A stretch of 64,000 nt of DNA from Rhynchospora pubera (Eukaryota; Streptophyta; Magnoliopsida; Poales; Cyperaceae): positions 203,523,902 through 203,587,901 of the forward strand of contig CM051459.1 of assembly GCA_028095005.1 (NCBI GenBank), in the 5' to 3' direction. Made by a program: the position numbers and the translations under genes. The notes beneath the pieces were generated by a model. It made no database searches. It saw only the letters and a program-made list of their open reading frames with translations, and was not told the DNA's origin. How positions within the stretch are numbered: the first letter of the stretch is position 1; every line of letters starts with the position of its first letter. Below, one piece after another: positions 34,808 to 44,700 of the stretch.

Positions 34808-36136
34808 TTTATTAGGGAATATAAATTATCTCGGACAATTTAAATGTAATATCAATTTTATGTATTTCCTGTTTCCCTGCATGAATTTTCTTAGGAGTAT
34901 GACTTATAGGTCTTAGGCTCCTTAGCAGAATATTTAAAGAAGCAAATCAATAATAGTAGTTTTTTTTTTTCACTCTTTCGCCTCCGTTTCTATGAGAGCA
35001 ATCTGATTGCATGAATTGAAAGGACGATTCAAGTCAAAAGATTAAAGTATTTTGTTACAATTCGAGTAATTAAGTATATGTTTTTCTTTCATTTAATTGC
35101 CCGATGAAAAAAAAAAGTTGGCATCACAATAACATTATAATTTTCACTTAAAGACGAAGCACGTGAAATTCAGCTGTTCAACTTTATGTAATATTTCTAT
35201 ACAAAATCCATCGATATCCATTTTGAATATGAAAAAACGACAATCACAATACGCAGTCGTATCTTTTCACTGACATGTTTAGTTGGATCGAACGAAAAAT
35301 AATCGTTTTCTATTCATTTAAAATTCGCTAAAAATTGAATAGAACTTGTAAAAGAACTCCATGTGGACATCGTTTCTCACCTAATAGTTCACGAGTTCAT
35401 CACCAGCCGAAGTTAAAATATAATATTTTGCATATATATCTAAATAATTAGAAACTTTTGTAGGGACCAGGGACCAGGTTGTTTATTTTGTCATCCATCA
35501 ATGTCAAAATAAAAATAGTGAAGTTTCCGTTTGGATTGCTTAGTAAATAAGAGGAATAGTCTATTTTTAGACGAAAAGTATTGAAAAGTATATAACTTTG
35601 TGAAAAATTTGAATTGTTTATAATAAATATATGTCTATGAAGAAACTATTTCACCTATTCTCATACGATCCAAACAGAACCGAAGAGAATTCTTGAATCA
35701 AAGTTCAAACAAACATAAAGAGTTTTTTATTTATTCCATGTTCTTTTTTCGGCTCTAAATACAGAAAACAAAACATGCATGTATTGTAACCCTTGTTCTT
35801 TTATTTTTGGAACCGTACATGCATGTATCGTACTCTTCTTCTTCTTCTTCTTCTTTTGGAATCATTTATCGATTATGAACGGTCAATAACAATATTTGTA
35901 AGTGAGTACCTAGAACAGTCTTATATGGAAGTTCATCTACTTATTCTGAATACATGAATTTAAAATAAAAAATAGAACTATATAGGATCCTTATTTTATC
36001 TCAATCATTTGATCAACGCTAAGGATGCTCAAACACACTATTTTTTATTTTATTTTTTTGAAAAAAAACAAAGACGTTTGTGATTTATAACTTAGCTGTC
36101 CTGAATCGCTTCATAAAAATTATGTGATTCGGAGGA
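33844..36136. other. Intergenic region, no gene seen
   Basis: AT-rich spacer with a (GA)n run at about 34771-34804 and a CTT triplet run at about 35838-35855. A MITE (35524-35679) is listed separately. No open frame carries a recognisable domain. Confidence 0.6.
35524..35679. mobile_element. MITE of the CGTTTGGAT family
   Basis: It begins TTCCGTTTGGATTGCTTAG and ends ACGATCCAAACAGAAC. The inside has AAGTATTGAAAAGTATATAA, TTTGTGAAAAATTTGAATTG and TTTATAATAAAT, matching the cores of the copies at 49899 and 50059. Confidence 0.6.
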
Positions 36137-36147
36137 CTATCATCTGC

Positions 36148-36338
36148 AATCCGACTCTGCTGTTGCGCGACACAGCGTGTAGCGCACTACGAGCCGTCTG
36201 ATCTTGATCGGATGGTTCACTTTTTACGGGCCTATCAATCTAGGTTACATACACAGGGCACCCTTGTCCATTGGATCTTAATCAGACGGCCAGCATACCG
36301 CGCGACACGCTGTGTCGCGCGGCAGCAGATCTCATTTC
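36148..36338. mobile_element. MULE-like MITE with 11-bp flanking duplication
   Basis: Inverted arms GCGCGACACAGCGTGT / ACACGCTGTGTCGCGC followed inward by GAGCCGTCTGATCTTGATC / GATCTTAATCAGACGGC. CTATCATCTGC is present on both sides (36137-36147 and 36339-36349). The 9-11 bp duplication fits Mutator-like elements. The middle (CGGGCCTATCAATCTAGG) matches the MITE at 21125, although the outer ends differ. Confidence 0.75.
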
Positions 36339-36646
36339 CTATCATCTGCTCCCTTTTAAAAATGAGCAGAGATTTCCTGACAATGATTATCTTGATATGT
36401 ATTTTCTTAATCAGTTCAAAAACGATAAACAAGTAATTATGAAGTCATTATGAGTATCGCTAGTGTCCAACATTCGACACTCGAGTCTGTTAAATGCGGC
36501 CGGATTTCAACTTTTGAAATTACAATGATCAATTCCAATTCTTCAATTTGTTCTTCACAATGAAATTTAATTAGAGATCAAATTTTACATTTATTTCAAT
36601 TTTTTTAACTATTTTTTAAAATTTTAGAAAATCCTCAATCTAATAA

Positions 36647-37854
36647 GAGTTGAAGTGAGAGAAATATTTGATGTCCAAGTTGGATATTAAGAATCACGAG
36701 AGAATATGATCAATGGAGATAAGAGACTCTAATCATGTCATATGGTCCAAGTTGGGGCAAGTGAGACATGACGAGTCAGTACATGTCCACTTGAGGTGGA
36801 GTGTGAGAGTGTTGCATAAGATCGTGCTCTAGATCGAATGTGTGGCACTCAACTAAAAGAGTAAGGTTGATCAAGTTCAAAAGAAGAACCGATCACGGAT
36901 GTCAAGCCCAACGAGTAATTACGCAAGTTGACATGTACATACTTGGAAACATCAACTTGCGAAATTACTCACTCGACTTGGCATCCGTGATCGGTTGTTC
37001 TTTTGAACTTGATCAACTTTGCTCTTTTTGTTGAGTGCCACACATTCGATCTAGAGCACGATCTTATGCAACATTTTCTCACACTCTCCCTCAAGTGGAC
37101 ATGTACTGACTCGTCATGTCTCACTTGTGTGGAGTGTTGCACACTGGTACACACCGTTTTTTAAGGCACACACCTTTTGTCTTCATTGGCACACGCATGC
37201 CACCAAGTTTTTGTTTCAAAACCTTCCATGAGTTGCACACACAACGACGGCACACACCGCCACATGGATCAGTTTATTCACTTGACACAAGTCACACATC
37301 CTTTGCTAGACCCTAATGCCTTGCATCAAACCATCTTGTCTGGTCCATGCCCTCTTGGCACGCCCCGCGCACACCACAGCCAAATAACCATTTTAGCTCA
37401 AACCACCTTCACAATTCATACACATCACACATGAGAGATTGTTTCATTTACTAACCTTATACCAAGTAGATTACTCTTAATCTTATCTTCTCGCATCGCG
37501 TCTCCAACTTCTTCTTCTAATGGCTTCGAATCCTTTGACCTGACATATATTAGACTTGAGCATCCCTTGCTTACCTCACACATGACTTGATCTTTACCTT
37601 CTAAGCCATCTTGTATAATTCATTATATGACACAATAACCACTCAACTCGAGCACACTTTTGCTCAACCCGAGTATTCCTTGAGTTCAACTTTATTACTT
37701 GGATTAAGGTCTAAATTTTGACTCGCCTTGACCACTTGACCCAACTTGGACCATATGACATGACTAGAGCCTCTTATCTCCATTAATCATATTCTCTCAT
37801 GATTATTCTTTTGATATCCAACTTGGACACCAAATATTTCTCTCACTTCAACTC
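36647..37854. repeat. Long foldback (inverted repeat) interrupted by an insertion
   Basis: The left arm, 36647-36933, runs from GAGTTGAAGTGAGAGAAATA through CATATGGTCCAAGTTGG and AGTGAGACATGACGAGTCAG to TTACGCAAGTTGA. It pairs with 36953-37127 and then, after a gap, with 37739-37854. The spacer is only about 20 bp. Before the insertion the hairpin would have had arms of about 290 bp. A transcript could form long dsRNA, but no transcription signal is visible. Confidence 0.8.
37128..37738. mobile_element. 611-bp insertion in the foldback's right arm (solo-LTR-like?)
   Basis: The left arm is continuous across ..CCCAACTTG/CAAGTGAG.., but the right arm is split after CACTTG, which is repeated at the far side (37733-37738). 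The inserted DNA starts TGTGGAGTG and can be read as ending in CA just before CTTG. It is rich in CACAC. A 5-6 bp duplication and TG..CA ends hint at a solo LTR; no second copy is seen in the window. Confidence 0.5.
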
Positions 37855-38784
37855 TCTCCCTGAGAGGAATATTTGGTGGCTTGCAATAATGGTTAGAAAC
37901 CTTGACTTCACATGTCCTCAACTTGAAGACATTTAACTCCTCAATTTGAAGAATCTTTCAGATCTAATTTAGGCCTTTATTCTTGACCCACCATAAGCCA
38001 CGTCTTGATTGATATAAAAAATCTCTCTCAATTTAGCTCTCCCTTGAGAGAGGTATTTGATTATACGTGCAACTTGTTTTATTTGACCCAATTAGAATAT
38101 CTTAATTGAACCACCTTAATGACTCTCGTGTACTATCTTCTTGGACTTGACTCAGACCTCATCTAATTTTGTTTTTTACTTGCCAAGATTACAAATTTTT
38201 CAAGACAAACTACCATCCAATCGAAAAAAAATACAAATCAATTCATGTATAAAAATACCAAATTAAACATCAATCACCAGTTCACCGCGAAAAGAAATAA
38301 AAATTCACGGTAAAATTTTTTCACAGAAAAATTTTTCCTTTCTTTTTTTCTTTCCATTTTTTTTGTCATGGTTTTCTTTTCTTTTTTTTATTTCTTTTTC
38401 CACCGTAGTTTTTTCTTTCCTTTTTTCTTTTTCATTCTTTTTTTTCTTTACGGTGAATTTTTTTTTTCAAATTTTTTTTCTCACGGTTTTCAAACGGAAA
38501 AAAAAATTGTTTATCAAATATTTCGATTAATTACCATTGCATCATGCACTTGTTTGCGAATCGTACAATCCGAATGATACTTTCGTGACAAGTTCATGCA
38601 ATATGGTAACACCAATTTGATGTAGTCGATGTCCCTGCTCGTGTTCCAAAGTTGATGTAGAAAGTCTCGAAAGATTGTCTATCTCCATACACCCTTTTGA
38701 TTGAAGAAGAACCCGCCTTGCACTTGCTTAGAGTCGTTGTTTGTCTTTCATCGCCTTCGTTTTGTTCTCTCAACTCTGAACCAT
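37855..38784 (-). mobile_element. LTR-retrotransposon internal remnant and flank
   Basis: Directly inside the primer-binding site, the minus strand has an open stretch (MVSEHGSELREQNEGDERQ..., to 38594) of gag-leader type without a recognised domain. Further in, 38330-38520 is almost pure T/C on the plus strand. No protease, integrase or reverse transcriptase frame is present, so the internal region is truncated. The inner border is not defined. Confidence 0.45.
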
Positions 38785-38796
38785 GCTCTGATACCA
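38785..38796 (-). other. Retrotransposon primer-binding site (initiator tRNA-Met)
   Basis: The minus strand reads TGGTATCAGAGC immediately after the LTR end ..TTAACA. This is the standard sequence complementary to the 3' end of initiator tRNA-Met in plant Copia- and Gypsy-type elements. It fixes the element's orientation (minus) and the inner LTR border. Confidence 0.85.
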
Positions 38797-39407
38797 TGTT
38801 AAGAATTCGAGCGTCTACGCAGCGGAAGTTGAGTTTTAGGTTCGAAGAGGCATGATCTAAGTGCAACTGCACAAGAATCGTGTCCCTTAGAGCTAGTCAG
38901 CACGAGGATTTCAATACAAATAAATCACACAAATTGATACAAGAGACACGAGAGTTTCAGCACCAACTTGGTGCCTATGTCCTCCAAACACACACACTTG
39001 TTTTCTATTATTTCCTGTTAATGTTTGAGATACATTATTTGTGTGAGAAGAGAAAAATAAATAAACATTAGAAAATTACATAAGGAAACTATCATATTTT
39101 GGTAATTCATCAAAATACAAAATCTTGTCTTTATTCTTCATATTTCCTTCTCTTCTGATACACATCAGATCCTCTTCATGTTGGCCACCAATTCCTGTCA
39201 TATTCAATATGTCGGTTTACACTTCGGTCCGAATCCATACTAATTCGGTCCGAATAGACCTCTCTGCCATGATGTATACTCTCTGTTCAGTCTGAATCCA
39301 TTCTTATTCGGTCCGAACAGAGTTTCTTTGATCTGAATAATTCATATGAACCTCACGCTATACCATTCGGTCTATACACACACATGTAGACCTTATATAT
39401 TTCAACA
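38797..39407 (-). mobile_element. 5' LTR of a truncated LTR retrotransposon (611 bp)
   Basis: On the minus strand it begins TGTTGAAATATATAAGG and ends GAATTCTTAACA, with TGTT..AACA inverted ends, and abuts the primer-binding site without a gap. TATATAAGG near the start is a possible TATA box. The region 39215-39320 repeats ATTCGGTCCGAA, a near-palindrome, three times in variant form, plausibly enhancer-like. A second LTR is not present in the window. Confidence 0.82.
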
Positions 39408-40446
39408 ATAAGTTCTAGACCTTCAATTTTAAAAATTTTGAAAAAAAAATAGTTAAAAATTTTGGAAAAAAAATAAAATTTGGTATCTAAGATAATTTTA
39501 ATAAAAAAGATCACACTAAGTAATTTGCATCGGCTGTTTAAAATTTCAATAGTTGAGTCTTAAACTTTTAAAAATTTGATTCACTTGACGAATTTTAAAC
39601 ATGCATCAAATATCCTCATTATTTTTTGTTGGCACGATATATGAGACTATGCGTGACGTAAATTATACTTTTTTTTTTGGATAAACTAGACAGAGACTAT
39701 CTAGTTGACGTAGATTATACTTGCACCATCACATTTTTACTTCAGAGCTATTACTTATACATGCAAAACTTATCAACACTACCAAAATAAACGAAGGCCA
39801 AGTGATTTTTCCTGTCTTCAAAACTATCTAAGGTTTTACTTAATCGTTTTTTTGCTGTTCTAGTAATATCATGCGACCATTCAAAATCGTTTTACATATT
39901 TAAAATCCGCCAGGTCTGAAAAAAAATAATTTAACTAATGGACACAATCTAACTTATAAATATATAATGGACACTTTAGATAGCATTGCCAACCCCTCCA
40001 GAAAAAAAAAAAAAATTTGTCAGGTCTTAACGCTAAACATTATTCTTGTACTGTTATAAATTATAAAAAAAAAATGAAATTCAACAAAAAAAAATAATAA
40101 ATTAAAGTACGCTTTATCGAAGTGGGCTAATGGGGAGGACTCAAAGTCAAATTAAGTCTTAAAAGTATAGAAATTATATTGAATAATCATGTAATTATCC
40201 ACTGGCCATGTCACTCAATAATAAAGAAATCAAATAAACAACTAATGTTAACTCAACTTTTTTACTTTTAAAAGATGCGCAATTTGTTATCTTCCCTTTT
40301 GAGAGAGCGACGCGAATTAGGTTCAGATTCGGAAAGATGGCAATTTTGTGACATGCCTGTGTCGTTTAAACATACATTCGGTTCCGACTTCCGAGTTGCC
40401 ACGTGACCAAGTAGATTGAAAGTAAAATTATTAATTTGTTTTATTG
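39408..40446. other. Intergenic region, no gene seen
   Basis: AT-rich DNA full of poly(A)/poly(T) runs (for example 39998-40016 and 40066-40097). No frame or structured RNA is evident. Confidence 0.6.
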
Positions 40447-41322
40447 GGAAATTGATTAGTGTCATCTCTAGTTTTGTCATTTCTGCCATCGTTAAATATA
40501 AAGTGAACATATCCAGCAAACAAAGTGAACATATAGGCGATCTAAGTCAACACATACAAACAAATAAGTTCAATAAAACTAAGTTGAATATGCATATAAG
40601 GTTCTGAACAAGTGATGACAACACTTATTTGTTTGTAAGTGTTCACTTAGATCGTCTATATGGTCACTTTATTTGCTATATATGTTCACTTTATATTTAA
40701 CGATGACTGGAATGGTATATTTGCCGATGACACTTATAATTCATGTTTTACTTGTATTTTGGAGTTTAGCGTCTAATCAATCCACAGGACCACAGGGAGG
40801 CTTCTTTATAATTTCCATTCATGCGGCCTCGTTCCCTCATTTGTGTTATATATCAGTATCACTATATCAGCCTATCTGGTTTGAATTTAAAAGGCTCCAA
40901 ACAGATTAAATGCGATTATAATTTTGGGCCTTCAATTGGTTTTACAAGTCTAATTTTGTTACTAGGCCGGAATTTTTCGCTCTGCGGGCTCTACCCTTTG
41001 CTTTCCAATTTGTTCCTTTTCCATGATTATAAATTTATAACAGCTAAGTCAGCGATGATAACTGCCGACCTGCCGTCCTACCATAGCTAAATATAAAGTG
41101 AACATATAAAACAAATAAGATAAATTTATAGATGATTTAAGTGACACTTACAAATAAAAGTATTGTCATCACTTATTTAACTTATTTTCATTGAACTTAT
41201 TTTGTTTGTATATGTTCATTTTAATCATTATATATGTCTATCTTGTCTATTTTATGTGTTTACTTTGTGTTTAGCGATGATAAGAATGACAAAAACTATA
41301 AATGACACTAATCAGTTTCCAA
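40447..41322. mobile_element. Nested inverted-repeat (MITE-type) elements
   Basis: The outer arms start GGAAATTGATTAGTGTCAT and end ATGACACTAATCAGTTTCC, inverted, with TTTTGTCATT and AAATATAAAGTGAACATAT inside. A second, inner pair of related arms lies at about 40610-40735 and 41075-41165, again with AAATATAAAGTGAACATAT and TGTCATCACTTATTT. Two related MITEs of about 290 bp could therefore flank the 300-bp AT-rich middle, or one could be nested in the other. No target duplication was fixed. Confidence 0.6.
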
Positions 41323-41476
41323 TTTATAAATTATAATCAAACGTTGAGAAATGAAAAAACGACTACATTGAAATTTATATCTACTGGGGATACAAATATT
41401 CTTCTACTAGGTATACTTCCACAATCAGGAAATATTTTTTTTAATATTATGGGTAAACAAGTCTCAAGTACATTAA

Positions 41477-41634
41477 GGACTCGTTTGGATCAAGTAAGAA
41501 TTTGAAGAATTTTCTATTCCTAGGCATAAATTTATTATAAACGATCCAAATTTTTCACAAAATTATACACTTCCCAATACTTTATACCTAGGAATAGAAA
41601 ATTTCTCCTATTCCTAAGCAATCCAAACGCCCCC
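41477..41634. mobile_element. Tourist-like MITE (TAA TSD)
   Basis: GGACTCGTTTGGAT...ATCCAAACGCCCCC, 158 bp, flanked by TAA on both sides. The inside shows ATTTATTATAAACGATCCAA and the paired ATTCCTAGG / CCTAGGAAT. The 3-bp TSD and ends fit PIF/Harbinger (Tourist) MITEs. Confidence 0.7.
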
Positions 41635-42229
41635 TAAAAGAATTATTAGCCCGGTAAAATATTCTGGAGAACCATATATATTTTTTTTAGATAAATTGAA
41701 AATCAAACCTCCCAACTTATTTCTAACTGGCGAACCGTATCTATTTGAATAATAATTATTTATCCACGGTAAAATGAGTGAACGCTACTCTAGCATATGA
41801 AATTATGTCTCTCCTGGATCTTAGAAACTATCTTCATATAATAACATTTTATCCACAATAAACATACATTTTTCTTTTTTATCTAAACTTTTTTTTTCTG
41901 TTACTTTTTATGTCTAAACTACAGAGACGGTAAAGACACACACGAAATTAAACGAGGATAATGTATTTTTGAAACTAGCCATCAGGGAAATAATTTTTAT
42001 TTATTTATTTATGACAACTCACAAAAATCCTGCCACCTAACAGTTTTCATTGGTCAGATGTTTTGATAAATCACATCGTTTTTTGCACCAAATAAGTCTG
42101 TCGGCAACCAGTGGGACCCGGAAAATGCCTAGACATCTTAGAGATCGCAATAATTTTTTCACACAATAATAAAAGCAAACAAAAGTTGATAAAAGGTCAT
42201 AAAAGATGTGTTGCAGTCTTAGGCTGATC
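41635..42229. other. Intergenic DNA, no gene seen
   Basis: AT-rich spacer without motifs. Its last 20 bases (TTAGGCTGATC) may be the left remnant of a CGTTTGGAT-type MITE that the next element split. Confidence 0.4.
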
Positions 42230-42239
42230 ACTTAGGAAT

Positions 42240-42786
42240 AGGGGTGAGCAAAAAACTCGTAACTCGTGAGTTACTCGAACTCGACTCGAAAAAAGCTCAA
42301 TGAAAACTCGAGTTAGAAGAACTCGAGTTCTAACAACTCGAGTTATGCCAACTCGTTAATTTTACGAGCCGAGTTCGAGTTGGGTCAAACTCGACTCGGC
42401 CCAACTCGAGTCAGAATATACAGGCTGCAAAAAATAAAATGTTATCATATTAATATACAGTCTAACAATTTTATTGATTTGCAGCCCAATAACTCGTTCA
42501 CTAACCCTAGTCCTCAAGTCCCCAGATCTTTTTTCCTCCCTTACACCCTCACGATTGCTCCTCTTTTACTATTTTCGAGCAAAATTCTAAGGCGACCAGT
42601 ACCTCAACACCTTCTCACGAGTTCGTTGCCGAGTCACGAGTTGGCTCGAGTTAAAATGAGCCGAGTTCGAGTTAGCTCAAATAACTCGGAACTGCTTTGC
42701 TGTCGAGTCACGAGTTGGCTCGAGTTGTGACGAGTTCGAGTTCGAGTTGAGGCTAACTCGCTCGAACTCGGCTCGTATACAGCCCT
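42240..42786. mobile_element. AACTCG-rich element with 10-bp TSD (547 bp)
   Basis: Ends AGGGGTGAGC and, inverted, AGGGCTGTATACGAGCC are flanked by the perfect duplication ACTTAGGAAT (42230-42239 and 42787-42796). Both subterminal regions consist of repeated AACTCGAGTT/GAGTTCGAGT motifs in both orientations, and the centre is ordinary sequence. The TSD length points to a Mutator-like origin. Subterminal motif arrays usually bind transposase; that is an inference here. Confidence 0.8.
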
Positions 42787-42796
42787 ACTTAGGAAT

Positions 42797-44352
42797 AAGA
42801 TGAATAAAAAAAATAATATTGAAAAGTGTGTAATTTTTTTTTTGGTAAAAGAAAAAAAAAAGTGTGTAATTTTGTGAAGTTAGATGGTTAGAAATAAATT
42901 TACGTCTAGAAAGAGACTATTTCCTTTTTCTAACACCATCCAAACGAAGCCTTGGAGATGAAATCAGGAAATTACAAAGGACGGTCCACAGAGCAAAGCT
43001 TAACCACGTTATTAGAGGGTAAATATATAAAATGGATGTTCATAATTGTCATCTCTTTCTTGCTTGATTTTATTTTTGTTTCTGTTAAGTCTCAATTTAA
43101 AGCCCAAAATTAAACTTAAGATAATAAGTATTACCATTGCGTCTATATATATGAAGTGCACGAACAAGTGCGATCGTAATGTATACATCCTAAATTAATT
43201 TTTATATAAGCCATGGTTTACAATATAACAGTATATGTCAAAATTTGGTTGGAGGTCCTTTTGGGCATTTAATTGAAAAATATTTACGGGCATTTAATTT
43301 AAAAATAAGTTGGGAGTCATGATTCTCAATATTATCTTAAATAAAATATACTGTATATGTATGTAATATATCACCACATGTCTAAGACTATACATCACAT
43401 ATTTAATAATACTCTAATATTATTTCCTTCACAAAAATAAACTCTATTTTTCTTCCTAGAAAAATATACTCAATTCTAAGATTATATTGGATTTGCATTG
43501 TATATTTCTTTCCAACTAAAATTCAAAATAAATTATATATAAATTGTAATTTTGAGATAACTGTCGTGACTTTTTGTAGCACATTCTTGTACAAAACGAT
43601 TTTTTTTTTAAAATTAAATTTTGAAATACATCACCAGTGCTCATGTTGTAGAACAAGATGAACGAACCTTTTGTCCTAAAAAGAAATAAAGCTATTATGG
43701 CGTATCGTTTCAACATAAAAGTTACACATAAATTTATTATTCCTAATAAAAATCGTATAACAGCTATCGGTATAATAGCATAATACCGTCCATGCTACAT
43801 AGAATGCTGCTGGTATCCAGCTCCATCTTTCATATATTTTTTCTGTTATTAAAAACTAGCACGAACTATATTACCTCACCATTTTCTAAATTCAAGTCAA
43901 TTTTTAATGTGAATTGCTACTTCCATTATAAAAAAAAAAAGTTAAAAATTAATGCAACCCTCTTCGGATTCGGGTTAAAATAACACTAACAGGCTCCCAC
44001 CCTGCCAGTCTGCCACCCACTGTCGGTTATCGGGCAGCATCAAAACGGACCCGTTAACTTCAGTGATCGCGCTGGATCTTACTACTGCGTTGTCGGCTTC
44101 GTTTCCGCAACGTGTCATTCTTCCTAGCGTCGAGTCTCATACTCTCATGTCACCTTCACACACACTACACGTCTACACGTCTACAGTCTACACCGCCTGA
44201 AAATCAATAAACAAACCGTACCAAGTTCGCATTTCGCTTCTCCTCTTCTCACTTCTTCCGCTTATACAGTTATACTGATACATGTCACTCTCGCAGTCGA
44301 ATCTCTCGATCGATCGCAAAATCAAAAGCAAATTAAAACCCGAACACAAAAG
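42797..44352. other. Intergenic region upstream of glutamate decarboxylase
   Basis: The first 160 bp (to about 42957, TAACACCATCCAAACGAAGCC) look like the right part of a CGTTTGGAT-type MITE. The rest is AT-rich until about 43980, where base composition rises toward the GAD leader. Promoter elements are not distinct enough to call. Confidence 0.5.
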
Positions 44353-44700
44353 ATGGTGGTAACAACGACTTCTTCTCAAACGGACGCGACGGTTGCCAAC
44401 ACCTTCGCTTCTCGCTATGTCCGCGTATCTGTTCCCCGGTCCCACCTCTCTCTCTCTCTCTCCTTTAATTCCCATTTCAATTTATCTAACTATTATTATC
44501 TCTTGTTAAATCAATCTCTTTCTCTCTCTCTCAATAAAAACACCTCCATTTTCTCCAAACCCCAAAACTAAACCTTGAACCTTCTTCGTTTCGTCAACTT
44601 AGTTAGCCATGGTTCTCTCCAAGGCTGTACCTTCTTCATCGCATGACGCCTCTCTCGACTGTACCTTTGCATCTCGCTATGTCCGAGCTCCACTTCCTCG
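44353..44700 (+). other. Two alternative GAD first exons in tandem
   Basis: Exon 1a (44353-44438) encodes MVVTTTSSQTDATVANTFAS then RYVRVSVPR. Exon 1b (44609-44700) encodes MVLSKAVPSSSHDASLDCTF then ASRYVRAPLPR. Each ends in phase 2 with a CG|GT donor (GTCCCA, GTACCA) and each completes an Arg codon with the A at 44788. Both keep the FASRYVR core of plant GADs. 1b is closer to the usual MVLSK start. The DNA between them is CT-rich and could be a 5'-UTR. Confidence 0.8.
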
